A DNA stretch of 64,000 nucleotides from JANXQG01 sp963775975 (GTDB taxonomy: Bacteria; Planctomycetota; Planctomycetia; Pirellulales; Thermoguttaceae). Below, piece after piece: positions 1 to 8,958 of this stretch. A model generated the notes under the pieces. The model saw only the letters and a program-made list of their open reading frames with translations, did no database searches and had not been told where the DNA came from. The stretch lies in contig CAVZKX010000003.1 in the NCBI GenBank assembly GCA_963775975.1, positions 248,001-312,000 of the forward strand. The letters run 5' to 3'. The position numbers and the translations under genes are program-made. The stretch's first letter is position 1; each line of letters opens with the position of its first letter.

Positions 1-3000
1 GGGCACGTAACCGTAAAGCTCGTAATGGATCGTGCCCAGGCCGGTGCGGTTGCCGACGTAGAACGTGATCTCGCCGGGCCCGATCTCGTAGCGCTCGAAC
101 GGCCCGACGACCGATTTCTCGATGACCGTCGCCCCGCTGGGGATCGGCTCGGTGACGACGAGATACTCCATCCGCTCTTCGGGCGTGTTCCAGTAGTTCC
201 GGTAAAGTTCTATATCGACCATGCCGCGGCGGCCGACGGGAAGCTGCTTGAGGTCGTTGCGGAAGGTCTGATAGCTGCCTTCCAGCACGCCGAAACCGCG
301 GGGGATTTCGCGGCCGTCAAGCTCCAGCGGGGCCGGCTCGTAGGAACGTGTGACCCGCCAGTCGTTCGTCGTGCTCTTTAGTTTGTCGGCCGGCACGAAG
401 CCGCCGAGGATGCACTGGAACGTATATTGGCCGCGGCCTTCGATCTGGAAGTTGACGCGCTGCTTGATTGTATCCGGCACACTCCGTGTGCCGTTGGCAG
501 GCGGCACGCGGAGCGTGCCGGATACATTAAGCAACTTCCTCGGCACGTCGATGGTCTGGCTGCCGGCAGCCGGATCGATGTCGAGGACTTTAACCCGCAC
601 GTCGTTGACGAACACGCTCAGCTTATATCGCTCGCCTTGGAAGCGATTGTCAGCGAACCAGCGGCAAAGTGCGAGCGCGGCGGGGCCGGTCGCTTTTTCC
701 GGCGACCAGCGGTTGCCCGTGCGATGGGCCATGAGCCAATCGACCAGTTCCTTCGCCTTGGGCGACTTCGAGCCGATCTCTTCGAGGCCGAGCGCATAGA
801 GCGCCCGCAGTTCGGCCGGCGAGCCGCTCCAGGGCAGCGTGCCCTTGGCTGAATCGCGGCGGGTGGCCGTGTCGTCGAGGTTTCGCGTCGCCAGAATGTC
901 GAGAATCTCCTTGGCTGTCGCCTTGCGATCCATCGCGGCGAAGCTGAGGGCCAGGTGGGCCAGCGCCGCGGAAGAGAGCGAGTTGCGATCGCGGTAGAGG
1001 CGGTTGGCCAGGGCGAAATCGCCTTGCCCGGCCGCGGCCAGCGCGTGCAGCAGAATGGCCTTGCTCTCGTAATCGGCGTTGTCGGTCGCGGCCGACTGAT
1101 TGCGAAGGTAACCGAGGGCCTTGTTGTAGACATCGTCCGGAACGACGTAGCCGGCCTGCCGCACGAGCGTCATCGCCCAGACGACGCGGCAGCTTGCGTA
1201 GCGGTTGCTCGCCGCGCCGGGCGAGCCGGTCCAACTCCATCCGCCGTCGTCGTTCTGCGCACTTAGCAGCAGGCTGATCGAGCCGCGGATGCGGCTATCC
1301 AGCGCCATCGCCTCCGGACCGCCGTTGTCGCGGCTGCCGCCCAAGACTTTTTGCAGGCCGAGCGATGCAAAAGCGTCGCCGGTGGCCGATTCGAGGCCGG
1401 AGGCCAAGCGGCCGACTTCCATCTGGCACCACGGCGCGGGCGCGAGCACAATATCTAGCAGGCTCCGCTGAACGGTCGGGCCGATGATGATCTGCATCCC
1501 GGCCGATTCGGCCGGCATTCCTTCGGGGGCTTCGACCCAAACAGTCTGGTCCGACGTGCCCGAACCGCTGGCGGCGCGGAAGACGGGTACGCCATAGGGC
1601 TTGAGCGGAATGGAACGCACCACGGTATCTTCGTGACCGGGGGCGCGGACGATCAACTCAAATTGCGCGTCAACGTTTGGCGTACTCGTCCCCTCTCCCT
1701 CCGGGAGAGGGTTAGGGTGAGGGCGGTTGGAAGTGCGATCCGTCCGCGCGGCCGAGCTCCCCTCTCCCCGGCCCTCTCCCGGAGGGAGAGGGGGACGTGA
1801 CAGCTCCGCCTTAAAACTCACTTCCTCCATCCCCTTGCCCTTCACGTCAATCCGCCGCGTCTCTTCGACTTTTCGCCCGGCGATCGTGGTCCGCAGGACA
1901 ACTTCGATCGTGCCTTTGTCGATGGCGTCGTTGTGGACGGTGACGGGGATCTCGGCCGTGTCGCCGTCGGTGAAGGCCAGCGGCAGCTTGATCTCGCCGA
2001 AGAGGTCTTTCTTGACGACCAGGTCGTCAGTCGCCTCGCCGGCCAGCGTTTCGGCCGTGAGGCCCTGGGCGAGCAGCTTCCAGGCGGTCGAGCGCTCGGG
2101 CACGCTCAGCGTGAGCGTGGTCTTGCCATCGGCGCCGGTGGTGACGATCGGGTTCCAGTAGCCGGTCTCTTGCGGCAAGAGGGCGGAGAGCAGGATCGCG
2201 CCCGTGGCATTGAACTCGGCGGCCATCGCCGCGGCCGCCTTCGGATCGAGCCGGCCGTTATCGCCGAGCTTGACGTTGCGGAAATTGCCCGAATTGTCGA
2301 CGCAGAGGACCGACGTATTGCCGGCCGCGACGAGCGTGTTGAGGTTATCAACGTTGTAGTTCGTGCCGCCGGAGAAGGAGTTGCCGCCGTTGAGGAGAAG
2401 TTGGCCGGCACCCTGCTTTGTAATGCTGAGCGACAAGTCATCGTTGCCATTGCCGGACTTGCGATCGTTTTCCGTCCGCGAAAAATAGAGGGCATCCACG
2501 TAATCGCCTTGCGCCGCTTGCTGATTGCCGAGAGGATTGCCTCTGTCGTTGAAATTGAACCCGGCTGCTGCGTTGGCGGCGTCGATCATCTTAGGACGGT
2601 TTTTGAGGGCCATTGATGCAGAGGATCGCTGTGCATACGCATAGAAGTTTCGACCCATCGCCTGATTTTGTACGGCAGGGCCATTGCCTGGAGCGACGAG
2701 ACTTAGGTTGGTGGGGAAATCGCTGATCGTCCCGTTGCCACCATTATCCACCCAGCTCTTTGTCACTTCGGACTTAGCAATCAGCTCCATAAGAGGGCGA
2801 AACTCCGCGTCCTGCTCGTCCATAGTGGCATTCCCCACTAGCCTTGCATCGCTATTGACACCGACGCCGAACGACAATTGCCCCTCCGTGGCGGCAAACG
2901 GGTCGTTGGATGCAGCGCCTCCGCCGCTGGCAGCGACAGGGCCGCCGGCGGGCGCCGTCGATGCCACCGCGATCGCCGCTTTGCGGCTATCCTCTTCCTC

Positions 3001-6000
3001 GCGGGCGACTTCCTCGCGGTCCTTTTCCGCCAAGAGCCGCGGGTTGATCGGCTGCGTGGCGGGGCGGTAGCTGAAGGTGATGCTCGACGTCGAGCGGACG
3101 GCCGGTTGCCGTTCGCCGCCGCGGAAGAAGTCGCCGATCGAGGGCAGCGGCGAGGCGAACCGCTCCAGGAGCGACTGCTCCACCATCGCCAGGCTCAATT
3201 CGGCCGCCACCGGCCGGCCTTGCGGATCGGTCGTGGTGATTGTTACTTCGATGTCGTCGCCGGGACGAACGCGCTCGGTCCCCTCTCCCTTTGGGAGAGG
3301 GTTAGGGTGAGGGCTCTTCCGCTTGACCGCGATTTTCACGCGGAGGTCGCGCTCGACTGTGATGGGGCTGGAGGCGGTGTGGAATCGGATGATGGGACGC
3401 TTCGTCTCCTCGACCTTTTGAAGTCCGCGAGCAACGTTGGACGTTGTCGAAGTTTCGACCACCCTCTCCCCGGCCCTCTCCCGGAGGGAGAGGGGGACCC
3501 GTTTTGCTCCCTGCTCCCCGCTCCCGTCTCCACGTTCTGCGTCCGTCATCACCGCGACCGACAGCTCAAAATTCGGCGCTAGCGCGGCGGTCATGGGAAT
3601 TTCGAGGTTGTTCGCGCCGGTCTTCAATTCGACGAGGCGATAGTCCAACACCCGCGCACCTTGATACGTAACCAGGGCAAGTGCCGGCGCTTCCCGCCAG
3701 AACAGCTCGACGGCGGCCTTGTCACCGACTTTGTACGTGTGCTTGTCCGCCAGGATGCGGAGCCGCACGAGATCGTCTTCGCCGCTGATCTGCACGGCGG
3801 CCTGCCCGGAAATCGGGTTCTTGAAGCGGTCGATGGCCTCGGCGCGGAGGAAATAGACGCCGCCCTTGGCGAGCTTCAAGGTCTGCCGGGCTTTGCCGTC
3901 GGCGGCAGTGGTCAATTCATGCTCCTCGACCGGCCGCTCGCCGACGCGGCCGTTGACGACGGTTCGCTCCAGCACTTTGAGCGTGAGCTTTTGCGCGAGC
4001 GGCTTGTTCTCCGCGTCGCGGACGTTGACGGTGGCTTCGAGCGACTCGCCCGACACGTAGACCGGCCGCACGGTGCTCACGCCAACGGTGAACCCTTGCG
4101 CGGCGAGGATGAAATTGACTTGCGTATTGACGTTGCCTTCGGGCATTTGCACGACGAGCGGCAGGACCTGCGATTCGCTGTATTCGCGGGTGTCGAGCTT
4201 GAACTTGACCTCGCCCTTGGCGTCGGTCTTGGCGATCTCGAAACGGTCACCGGAAAGCTGATAGCGGATTTCGCGGCCGACGACCGGCGCACCGTAGTAG
4301 AACTCGGCGCGGATGGTGCCCTCGATCGGCTCGCCGCGATAGTAGACCCGTCGACCCGGAGTACCGGGTGCCCCGGTATCGACCACCAGGCGGATCGGCT
4401 CAAGCTGGAAGGCGTGGACGAGGAACGTGCCCTGAAAATTCTGCGTGCCGATGTCGTGGACCAGCACGCGGTATTGCCCCTGCGGGCTGTCGGGCGGGAG
4501 AACGAAATGGACGTGGAAGCTGCCGAAGGCGTCGAGCTTGATCTTTTCCTGGCGGATCGGCCGATTGCGGGCGTCGAAGACCTCGACCGTGTAGGCTTTG
4601 TCCTTGTCGATCACAAAGGCGTCGTTCGCCGCGCGGCGGAGGCAGCCGCGGATGTTGACGAGCTGCCCTGCACGGTAGGCGGGGCGGTCGGTGTAAATGT
4701 AGGCCTTGTCGGTCAGCCCCTGGGCGACGCCGACGCCTTGGAGGTTGACGATGTTCGAGGCGACGTTGCCGTCGATGAAGGCGAAGACGCGGACGTCGTC
4801 GGTATTGAGGGGTTTGCCGGAGGTTTCGGCGGGGGCGGGAGCAGCCGGTTCGGATGATGGAGTTGCGGTGGTTGCGGACCCCGGAGGGGTCGCAGCGATT
4901 AGCCGGGGGTCGCGAAGCGCACCCCCGGTTACGTCACACGGAATACCCATCGACCCCGAAGGGGTCGCAGAAGAGCGCGATTGCTGCGACCCCTCCGGGG
5001 TCGAGGAATCGCGCGCGGAATCCGTAACCCCGGATGCGCTCGGCGATCCGGGGCTAATTTCTGCAATCCCTCCGGGATGAGTAATGCTGGCGGATGGCGC
5101 GGGCGTTGGCGGTCCGGGCGGTGCCGGCGCGGGGACTGGCTGCTGCTGCGGCGCTTCTGGTTGCGGAACCGGCTGCACATTGGGCTGCGGGACGGGCACC
5201 GCTTGCTGAACACCCTCTCCCCGGCCCTCTCCCGGAGGGAGAGGGGGACTTATGCCCGCCGTCGCGGGAAAATCCTTGTAGCTCTTCTGGAAAACGCCAT
5301 GCTCGTCGGTCGTGCCTTCGCCGATGACTTCGTGGCCGTTGGAAATGAGCAGATGCGCGCCGGGCCACGGCTTGCCGGTGAGCATGTTTTCGGCGAAGAC
5401 GAAGACTTCGTCGCGCGAGCTTTTCACGATCACGTCCAGATCGCTTTGCATGACCATCGTCGTGGCCTCCAGCGCCTTGCTGCTGACGGTGACGGCCATC
5501 ACGCCGCCCCGTACGTCAGGCTTTCCAGCCTGACCTGCATGCGCGGAGTCAGCCTGGAAAGGCTGACGTACATTTGGAATCGGCACGGGGATCTCGCTTT
5601 CCAACTCCTGATGCTTGGCATACTTCGGCACCTTGAACTCGAAGGTCTGGTCGGGATCGATGAGCGAAATATCGAGCCCTTCCACGCCGCGGGCGAGGTG
5701 CATCTTGCGGAAGTAGGTCTCCAGATCGACCTTGTAGACGCGGACCGTGACCGACTCGACGTTTCGGCTGACGAGTTTTAATTTAGGTGTTTCATCGCTA
5801 CGAAAGACGCGCTCCGTGGCGACGGTCATCGTTTTGGCGGTAAGCCGGGCGGCGGCCTGCATGGCGCGGCCCTGGGCCGCGCCGCCGGTCACCTTGCGAT
5901 ACTCTTCGAGGGCCTCTTCGAGCTTGCCGAGCTTTCGCTCCAGCGTGTCGGCGATTAAGTATTGGGCCAGCGATGCTTCGTTTGTGCCCGGATATTTGGA

Positions 6001-7374
6001 GACCAGCTTCCGCCAGCCGGCGATGGCGTCGTCCCATTTTTCGGCAGCGACGTTCTGCTGGTTCATCGCCAGGAGGATTTGCGGGTTCCGCCCATCCAGC
6101 GGATATTTGGCCAGAAACTCGGCGAAGAGCTTGTTGGCCTCGGCATATTTCTTGGCGGCAAGCTGCTCGGCGGCCATCGCATATTCGGTCTCGACGATCT
6201 GCTGCTGCACACTGCTCCACGCGCTATGGGCCGGATATTTGCCGAGGAAATCGCGCCAGGCGGCGAGAGCTTTATCGAAATCTTTCTGCGAGCGGTAAGC
6301 TTGGCCCAACATGTTCTGGGCATCGGGCAGTTCTTTCGCATCGCGCGTATGGGCGTCGGAAAGGAACTGCTTGAGCGCGGTGACCGCGTCGGCCGCGCGG
6401 CCGCGATTGAGATAGCTCTGGGCGATTTCCAGGTGTGCCCGGCCGGCGTTTTTGTGCGTGGGGAAGCGTTCCAAAAACGTGTTGAGAGCGGCTGTGCCGA
6501 GGTTCAATTGTTCGTCGTTCTGCGGATTGGGAATACTCCAGGTTCGCGAGAGATCGAATTGCGCATCGGCCACGCGGGGTGACTTGGAATCGACATACTT
6601 GGCCAGCAGGTCCTGCCAGACCCGCCGGGCCTCGCGCTGGTTTCCTTCGGCCAGTCGGCAAGTGCCGAGCCGCCAGCGGGCTTCGATATCAAGCGGATTC
6701 TCGGGATGGTCCTTAACGAACTTCTCGAATGCTGCTGCCGCCTCACCGAACTTGTTCAGGTTCTGCAAACACTCGCCAATGTGAAGTTCGACCTCCGCTT
6801 GCGTTTCCGGCTTCGCGCCGGCGTCGAGCGCCTTCTTGTAGAACTCCAGCGCCTTGGCGTAGTCGGGCTTCTGCTCTTCCTTGGGCGGCTTGAAGTAGGT
6901 ATCCGCGAACTCCAGGTAGATGTCGGCAAGCTGCTGCTTGCGTTCGCTGGAAAGCAGATACTCGGCCTCGGCGCGATAGATTAACTCGGCACTGCGGAAG
7001 TCGCCTTTGCGGGCGAGCGAAACTGCTTTGGCAAAACGGACGCGGCGTGCCCAGGGGCTCTTGGGATATTGTTTGGCGAAGTCGTCGAAGACCGTAATGG
7101 CGTCGTCATATCTGCCGTCCAGATGCAGCGCGCGGCCTTTGAGGTAAGTGAGGTAGTCGCGCGGGGCGTTTTTGTCTTTGATGGCTTCGTCGATCGCCTT
7201 CACGGCGTCGGCATAGTGGCGGTCCTGCATCGCCTCGCGGATGTTATCGGCCACCAGCGGGGTGTCGGCAGACTGCTTGGCGGCGGCCTTTGGTGTCTCC
7301 GCGCACGAGATCGTTGGGACGAAGGAAAAAACGAGGAGTGATAGAGATATGATCGTGCTAAAGAGCGATTTCAT
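1..7374 (-). CDS. Alpha-2-macroglobulin-like secreted giant protein with N-terminal TPRs, 3' end outside window
   Basis: The frame stays open from an ATG at 7374 to the window edge, giving at least 2458 residues. A GGGAG lies just upstream of the ATG. Residues 1-24 form a signal peptide. Roughly residues 30-520 are TPR-like helical repeats. An MG2-type signature (YIYTDRPAYRAG) sits near residue 890, and the later macroglobulin core contains STAWKLLAQGLT near 1750. A helical toroid follows, with a DGGWSWTG repeat near 2045. The family comprises periplasmic or surface protease traps. The usual thioester motif (C-x-E-Q) is not visible where the toroid begins, so this is probably a non-thioester type. 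The linker between the TPRs and the first macroglobulin domains is Pro/Ser rich and is built largely of dispersed repeats read in frame. Similar in-frame segments occur near 500, 1700, 1770, 3300, 3480, 5230 and 5540. Exact function is inferred. Confidence 0.88.
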   Translation of the reverse strand, partial: MKSLFSTIISLSLLVFSFVPTISCAETPKAAAKQSADTPLVADNIREAMQDRHYADAVKAIDEAIKDKNAPRDYLTYLKGRALHLDGRYDDAITVFDDFAKQYPKSPWARRVRFAKAVSLARKGDFRSAELIYRAEAEYLLSSERKQQLADIYLEFADTYFKPPKEEQKPDYAKALEFYKKALDAGAKPETQAEVELHIGECLQNLNKFGEAAAAFEKFVKDHPENPLDIEARWRLGTCRLAEGNQREARRVWQDLLAKYVDSKSPRVADAQFDLSRTWSIPNPQNDEQLNLGTAALNTFLERFPTHKNAGRAHLEIAQSYLNRGRAADAVTALKQFLSDAHTRDAKELPDAQNMLGQAYRSQKDFDKALAAWRDFLGKYPAHSAWSSVQQQIVETEYAMAAEQLAAKKYAEANKLFAEFLAKYPLDGRNPQILLAMNQQNVAAEKWDDAIAGWRKLVSKYPGTNEASLAQYLIADTLERKLGKLEEALEEYRKVTGGAAQGRAMQAAARLTAKTMTVATERVFRSDETPKLKLVSRNVESVTVRVYKVDLETYFRKMHLARGVEGLDISLIDPDQTFEFKVPKYAKHQELESEIPVPIPNVRQPFQADSAHAGQAGKPDVRGGVMAVTVSSKALEATTMVMQSDLDVIVKSSRDEVFVFAENMLTGKPWPGAHLLISNGHEVIGEGTTDEHGVFQKSYKDFPATAGISPPLPPGEGRGEGVQQAVPVPQPNVQPVPQPEAPQQQPVPAPAPPGPPTPAPSASITHPGGIAEISPGSPSASGVTDSARDSSTPEGSQQSRSSATPSGSMGIPCDVTGGALRDPRLIAATPPGSATTATPSSEPAAPAPAETSGKPLNTDDVRVFAFIDGNVASNIVNLQGVGVAQGLTDKAYIYTDRPAYRAGQLVNIRGCLRRAANDAFVIDKDKAYTVEVFDARNRPIRQEKIKLDAFGSFHVHFVLPPDSPQGQYRVLVHDIGTQNFQGTFLVHAFQLEPIRLVVDTGAPGTPGRRVYYRGEPIEGTIRAEFYYGAPVVGREIRYQLSGDRFEIAKTDAKGEVKFKLDTREYSESQVLPLVVQMPEGNVNTQVNFILAAQGFTVGVSTVRPVYVSGESLEATVNVRDAENKPLAQKLTLKVLERTVVNGRVGERPVEEHELTTAADGKARQTLKLAKGGVYFLRAEAIDRFKNPISGQAAVQISGEDDLVRLRILADKHTYKVGDKAAVELFWREAPALALVTYQGARVLDYRLVELKTGANNLEIPMTAALAPNFELSVAVMTDAERGDGSGEQGAKRVPLSLRERAGERVVETSTTSNVARGLQKVEETKRPIIRFHTASSPITVERDLRVKIAVKRKSPHPNPLPKGEGTERVRPGDDIEVTITTTDPQGRPVAAELSLAMVEQSLLERFASPLPSIGDFFRGGERQPAVRSTSSITFSYRPATQPINPRLLAEKDREEVAREEEDSRKAAIAVASTAPAGGPVAASGGGAASNDPFAATEGQLSFGVGVNSDARLVGNATMDEQDAEFRPLMELIAKSEVTKSWVDNGGNGTISDFPTNLSLVAPGNGPAVQNQAMGRNFYAYAQRSSASMALKNRPKMIDAANAAAGFNFNDRGNPLGNQQAAQGDYVDALYFSRTENDRKSGNGNDDLSLSITKQGAGQLLLNGGNSFSGGTNYNVDNLNTLVAAGNTSVLCVDNSGNFRNVKLGDNGRLDPKAAAAMAAEFNATGAILLSALLPQETGYWNPIVTTGADGKTTLTLSVPERSTAWKLLAQGLTAETLAGEATDDLVVKKDLFGEIKLPLAFTDGDTAEIPVTVHNDAIDKGTIEVVLRTTIAGRKVEETRRIDVKGKGMEEVSFKAELSRPPLPPGEGRGEGSSAARTDRTSNRPHPNPLPEGEGTSTPNVDAQFELIVRAPGHEDTVVRSIPLKPYGVPVFRAASGSGTSDQTVWVEAPEGMPAESAGMQIIIGPTVQRSLLDIVLAPAPWCQMEVGRLASGLESATGDAFASLGLQKVLGGSRDNGGPEAMALDSRIRGSISLLLSAQNDDGGWSWTGSPGAASNRYASCRVVWAMTLVRQAGYVVPDDVYNKALGYLRNQSAATDNADYESKAILLHALAAAGQGDFALANRLYRDRNSLSSAALAHLALSFAAMDRKATAKEILDILATRNLDDTATRRDSAKGTLPWSGSPAELRALYALGLEEIGSKSPKAKELVDWLMAHRTGNRWSPEKATGPAALALCRWFADNRFQGERYKLSVFVNDVRVKVLDIDPAAGSQTIDVPRKLLNVSGTLRVPPANGTRSVPDTIKQRVNFQIEGRGQYTFQCILGGFVPADKLKSTTNDWRVTRSYEPAPLELDGREIPRGFGVLEGSYQTFRNDLKQLPVGRRGMVDIELYRNYWNTPEERMEYLVVTEPIPSGATVIEKSVVGPFERYEIGPGEITFYVGNRTGLGTIHYELYGYVP
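474..532. repeat. Repeat family B, in frame inside the macroglobulin gene
   Basis: An imperfect inverted repeat has arms reading about GGCACACTCCGTGTGCC and GGCACGCGGAGCGTGCC, flanked by TGTATCC/GGATACA. Within the gene it encodes a peptide beginning SGTLRVPPANGTRSVPDT and leaves the frame open. A second copy lies at 46040-46104, upstream of another gene, where it would encode a very similar peptide. Confidence 0.8.
1688..1795. repeat. Two copies of repeat family A, in frame inside the macroglobulin gene
   Basis: Two copies of the CCCTCTCCC/GGGAGAGGG palindrome (about 1690-1723 and 1757-1793) are separated by about 30 bases and lie in opposite orientation. On the gene strand they encode RPHPNPLPEGEG and RPPLPPGEGRGEG, peptides typical of this repeat. 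The reading frame is kept through both copies. Confidence 0.85.
3278..3315. repeat. Repeat family A copy, in frame
   Basis: A CCCTCTCCCTTTGGGAGAGGG core is followed by TTAGGGTGAGGG. On the gene strand the segment is read as SPHPNPLPKGEG, with no stop. Codon-by-codon reading confirms that the macroglobulin frame passes through it. Confidence 0.85.
3462..3499. repeat. Repeat family A copy, in frame
   Basis: An inverted repeat with CCCTCTCCC and GGGAGGGAGAGGG arms is inserted in a region that encodes a linker between macroglobulin-type domains. The host frame remains open. Confidence 0.8.
4876..5080. repeat. Cluster of repeat family C (GACCCCGGAGGGGTCGCAG type), in frame
   Basis: Tandem and inverted copies of a GACCCC(K)GAGGGGTCGCAG palindrome are mixed with the GGGGGTCGCGAAGCGCACCC type. 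On the gene strand about 68 codons stay open and encode a Ser/Pro/Gly-rich low-complexity stretch between the TPR part and the first macroglobulin domain. Confidence 0.8.
5210..5252. repeat. Repeat family A copy, in frame
   Basis: The fifth family A palindrome in the macroglobulin gene (CCCTCTCCCCGGCCCTCTCC, then GGAGGGAGAGGG). It is read in frame at the start of the Pro-rich linker. Confidence 0.8.
5508..5572. repeat. Repeat family D (TACGTCAGGCTTTCCAGCCTGA), in frame
   Basis: Inverted arms GTACGTCAGGCTTTCCAGCC and GGCTGACGTAC are separated by about 25 bases. The gene strand reads it as NVRQPFQADSAHAG and onward without a stop. Other copies are at 29238-29301 (intergenic) and 38733-38809 (end of the squalene-hopene cyclase gene). 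Confidence 0.85.
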
Positions 7375-7422
7375 GGCGTAACTCCCAGGTAGTATTGGCC
7401 CCTTTGGCCAAGAGCGACTCAT

Positions 7423-7488
7423 CGTTTAACCCGGAGCCAACGGCGACGGTGGGCATACTCTCCGTCGCCGTTGGCTCCGGGTTAAACG
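7423..7488. repeat. Long near-perfect inverted repeat G upstream of the macroglobulin gene
   Basis: Arms of about 26 bases (CGTTTAACCCGGAGCCAACG and its complement) flank a short loop. It sits 50 bases upstream of the macroglobulin start codon. It could form a strong hairpin in a leader RNA or simply be a dispersed element. No T-run follows it. Confidence 0.8.
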
Positions 7489-7620
7489 ACGGCAGGCGGA
7501 CTTGTCCCAAGTCCTTGCAATATAATAGCTTACGAGCCGATGGCAAGCGCGCGGGCCGCAGATACCCGCAAGATAGCCGTGCGTTGGACGCGCGAGCGGG
7601 ATAGAAAGTTCCAAGAAAGG

Positions 7621-7691
7621 TAGCAGGCGCGCTCCGCGTGCCGTCCGCCGGCTGTTTTATGCTGTGGACGGCACGCGGAGCGTACCTGCTA
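7621..7691. repeat. Inverted repeat between two minus-strand genes
   Basis: Arms TAGCAGG(n)GCGCTCCGCGTGCCGTCC and GGACGGCACGCGGAGCG(n)CCTGCTA flank an AT-rich loop. It begins immediately after the stop of the YdjM-like gene and could act as its transcription end. The inner arm resembles the GCACGCGGAGCGTGCC core of repeat family B. Confidence 0.75.
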
Positions 7692-7693
7692 CT

Positions 7694-8698
7694 TTACTGC
7701 CAAAACCGCGCCGGAGGCGCTTGTTGCACCGGCCCGGCCGACTTATTGTTGACCGGCGTATAGAATTGACCCGCAGCAGGAGGTGGAGCGGCATACCCGC
7801 TGGAAACGGCCGCCGGAGCAGCCGGCGCGGCTGGAGCGGACCAAACCGACGGCGCGGAAGCGGCCGGGGTGTTGGTTAGCGGCGGGTTGGCAGCCGGCGT
7901 AGCACCGTTCGTTTGCGCAGTTGGTTTTTTGCTGAAGAGCGAAGCAAGCGCAGGCGGGGTGCTGGAATTTTTCGCGTTGAGCGACGCGGAAGCTTGGCCG
8001 ATCTTCTCTTTCATAGTCTCGCCAAGATTCTGTGCGAATGCCGGGCTTTTGCCACTGGACAATTGCTGCACCACGCTCGGGTCGATGAGCACAAAATACG
8101 TGAGCACGGCCAGCTTGGCGTAGCAGGTGGCGTTCGCCCACCAGCTCGGACCGACGAACTTCATCGCCGTGCCGAAGGAGTTTTTGACGCGAGGGCGGCC
8201 GTCCCATTCGACGCTGTAGATTTCGTCGAGCAACAGGTGGATGAAGAAGCCGAAACAGACCGCCGCGACCATGAACAGACGCACGAACTGGCTCTCGCCG
8301 TAAAAGAGCAGATAGACCAGCTCGCCGAAAATGGCCATCGACGGGAAACTATGGAACATGCCGCGATGGACCGTGTATTGCCGCAAGAAATGGGCTAAGC
8401 CGAAACGAATGCCGACGTAGATGATCGCGCCGGTGAGGATCAGCATCTCTTGATCCATTTTGAAAGACAGGAGGCGTGCGATGAGCATCGTCGGCACCGC
8501 CGAGGCGAGGAAGGTCGTGATCTCGCGCAGGGGAATGCCGGGGCCACTATCGATGTCGGGCAGGATTCCGCCGATGGCACACAGCCCGCCGCCGACGACG
8601 CTAGTGATGAGCGGGACGCCATAGACGACGTTAGCCGCCGCGGCGCCAACGATGCCGGCAACCGTGCTGCAATGGATGTGGGTGTGGAACATCGCCAT
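7694..8698 (-). CDS. YdjM/LexA-binding-like membrane metal-dependent hydrolase family protein
   Basis: Predicted inner-membrane protein of about 334 residues starting MAMFHTHIHCSTVAG. The N-terminal His cluster, an LPDIDSGPG motif near residue 45, and HRGMFHSFPSM followed by HLLLDEIYS match the DUF457/YdjM family, whose members are annotated as membrane-bound metal-dependent hydrolases of uncertain substrate. Several hydrophobic segments fill the first 210 residues. The last 120 residues are Ala/Pro-rich and probably disordered. I chose the ATG at 8698 because codons further upstream run through a GC-rich palindrome (about 8728-8770) and look non-coding. Confidence 0.75.
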   Translation of the reverse strand: MAMFHTHIHCSTVAGIVGAAAANVVYGVPLITSVVGGGLCAIGGILPDIDSGPGIPLREITTFLASAVPTMLIARLLSFKMDQEMLILTGAIIYVGIRFGLAHFLRQYTVHRGMFHSFPSMAIFGELVYLLFYGESQFVRLFMVAAVCFGFFIHLLLDEIYSVEWDGRPRVKNSFGTAMKFVGPSWWANATCYAKLAVLTYFVLIDPSVVQQLSSGKSPAFAQNLGETMKEKIGQASASLNAKNSSTPPALASLFSKKPTAQTNGATPAANPPLTNTPAASAPSVWSAPAAPAAPAAVSSGYAAPPPAAGQFYTPVNNKSAGPVQQAPPARFWQ

Positions 8699-8958
8699 CG
8701 GCTGTGTCTCCCCGCGATCCGTAGAAGCGGTGTCTCGCCGCTTGCCGCCACGCGGCGGGACGCCGCGTCTACTTTCGCTCCGAACTTGTAACCGAAGAAT
8801 CAAGTCTTATCCAAGAGCAGTTGGGAAACTTACACGGCACCGCATTTTATCCACACTTCCTATTTTTTCTATATTAACGCCATTGCACTTATCAGCGCCC
8901 TCCGATCTGGTAAACTTAATGCTGCGAAACTGCTGATCAGCCGGAATTCGAGTCCCCG

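Noticed and set aside
618..1540. Several long open frames on both strands in other frames of the macroglobulin region
   Set aside because: They show Arg/Pro/Ala-rich composition typical of shadow frames in GC-rich coding DNA, while the macroglobulin frame is continuous and family-like.
3661..4857. A 398-codon open frame on the plus strand, antisense to the macroglobulin gene
   Set aside because: Its Asp/Val/Gly composition mirrors the codons of the opposite strand and it has no signal, domain or ribosome site. It is a shadow frame.
4876..5080. CRISPR array
   Set aside because: The repeat units are palindromic, unevenly spaced, translated in frame, and have no unique spacers of constant length. 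No cas genes are present.
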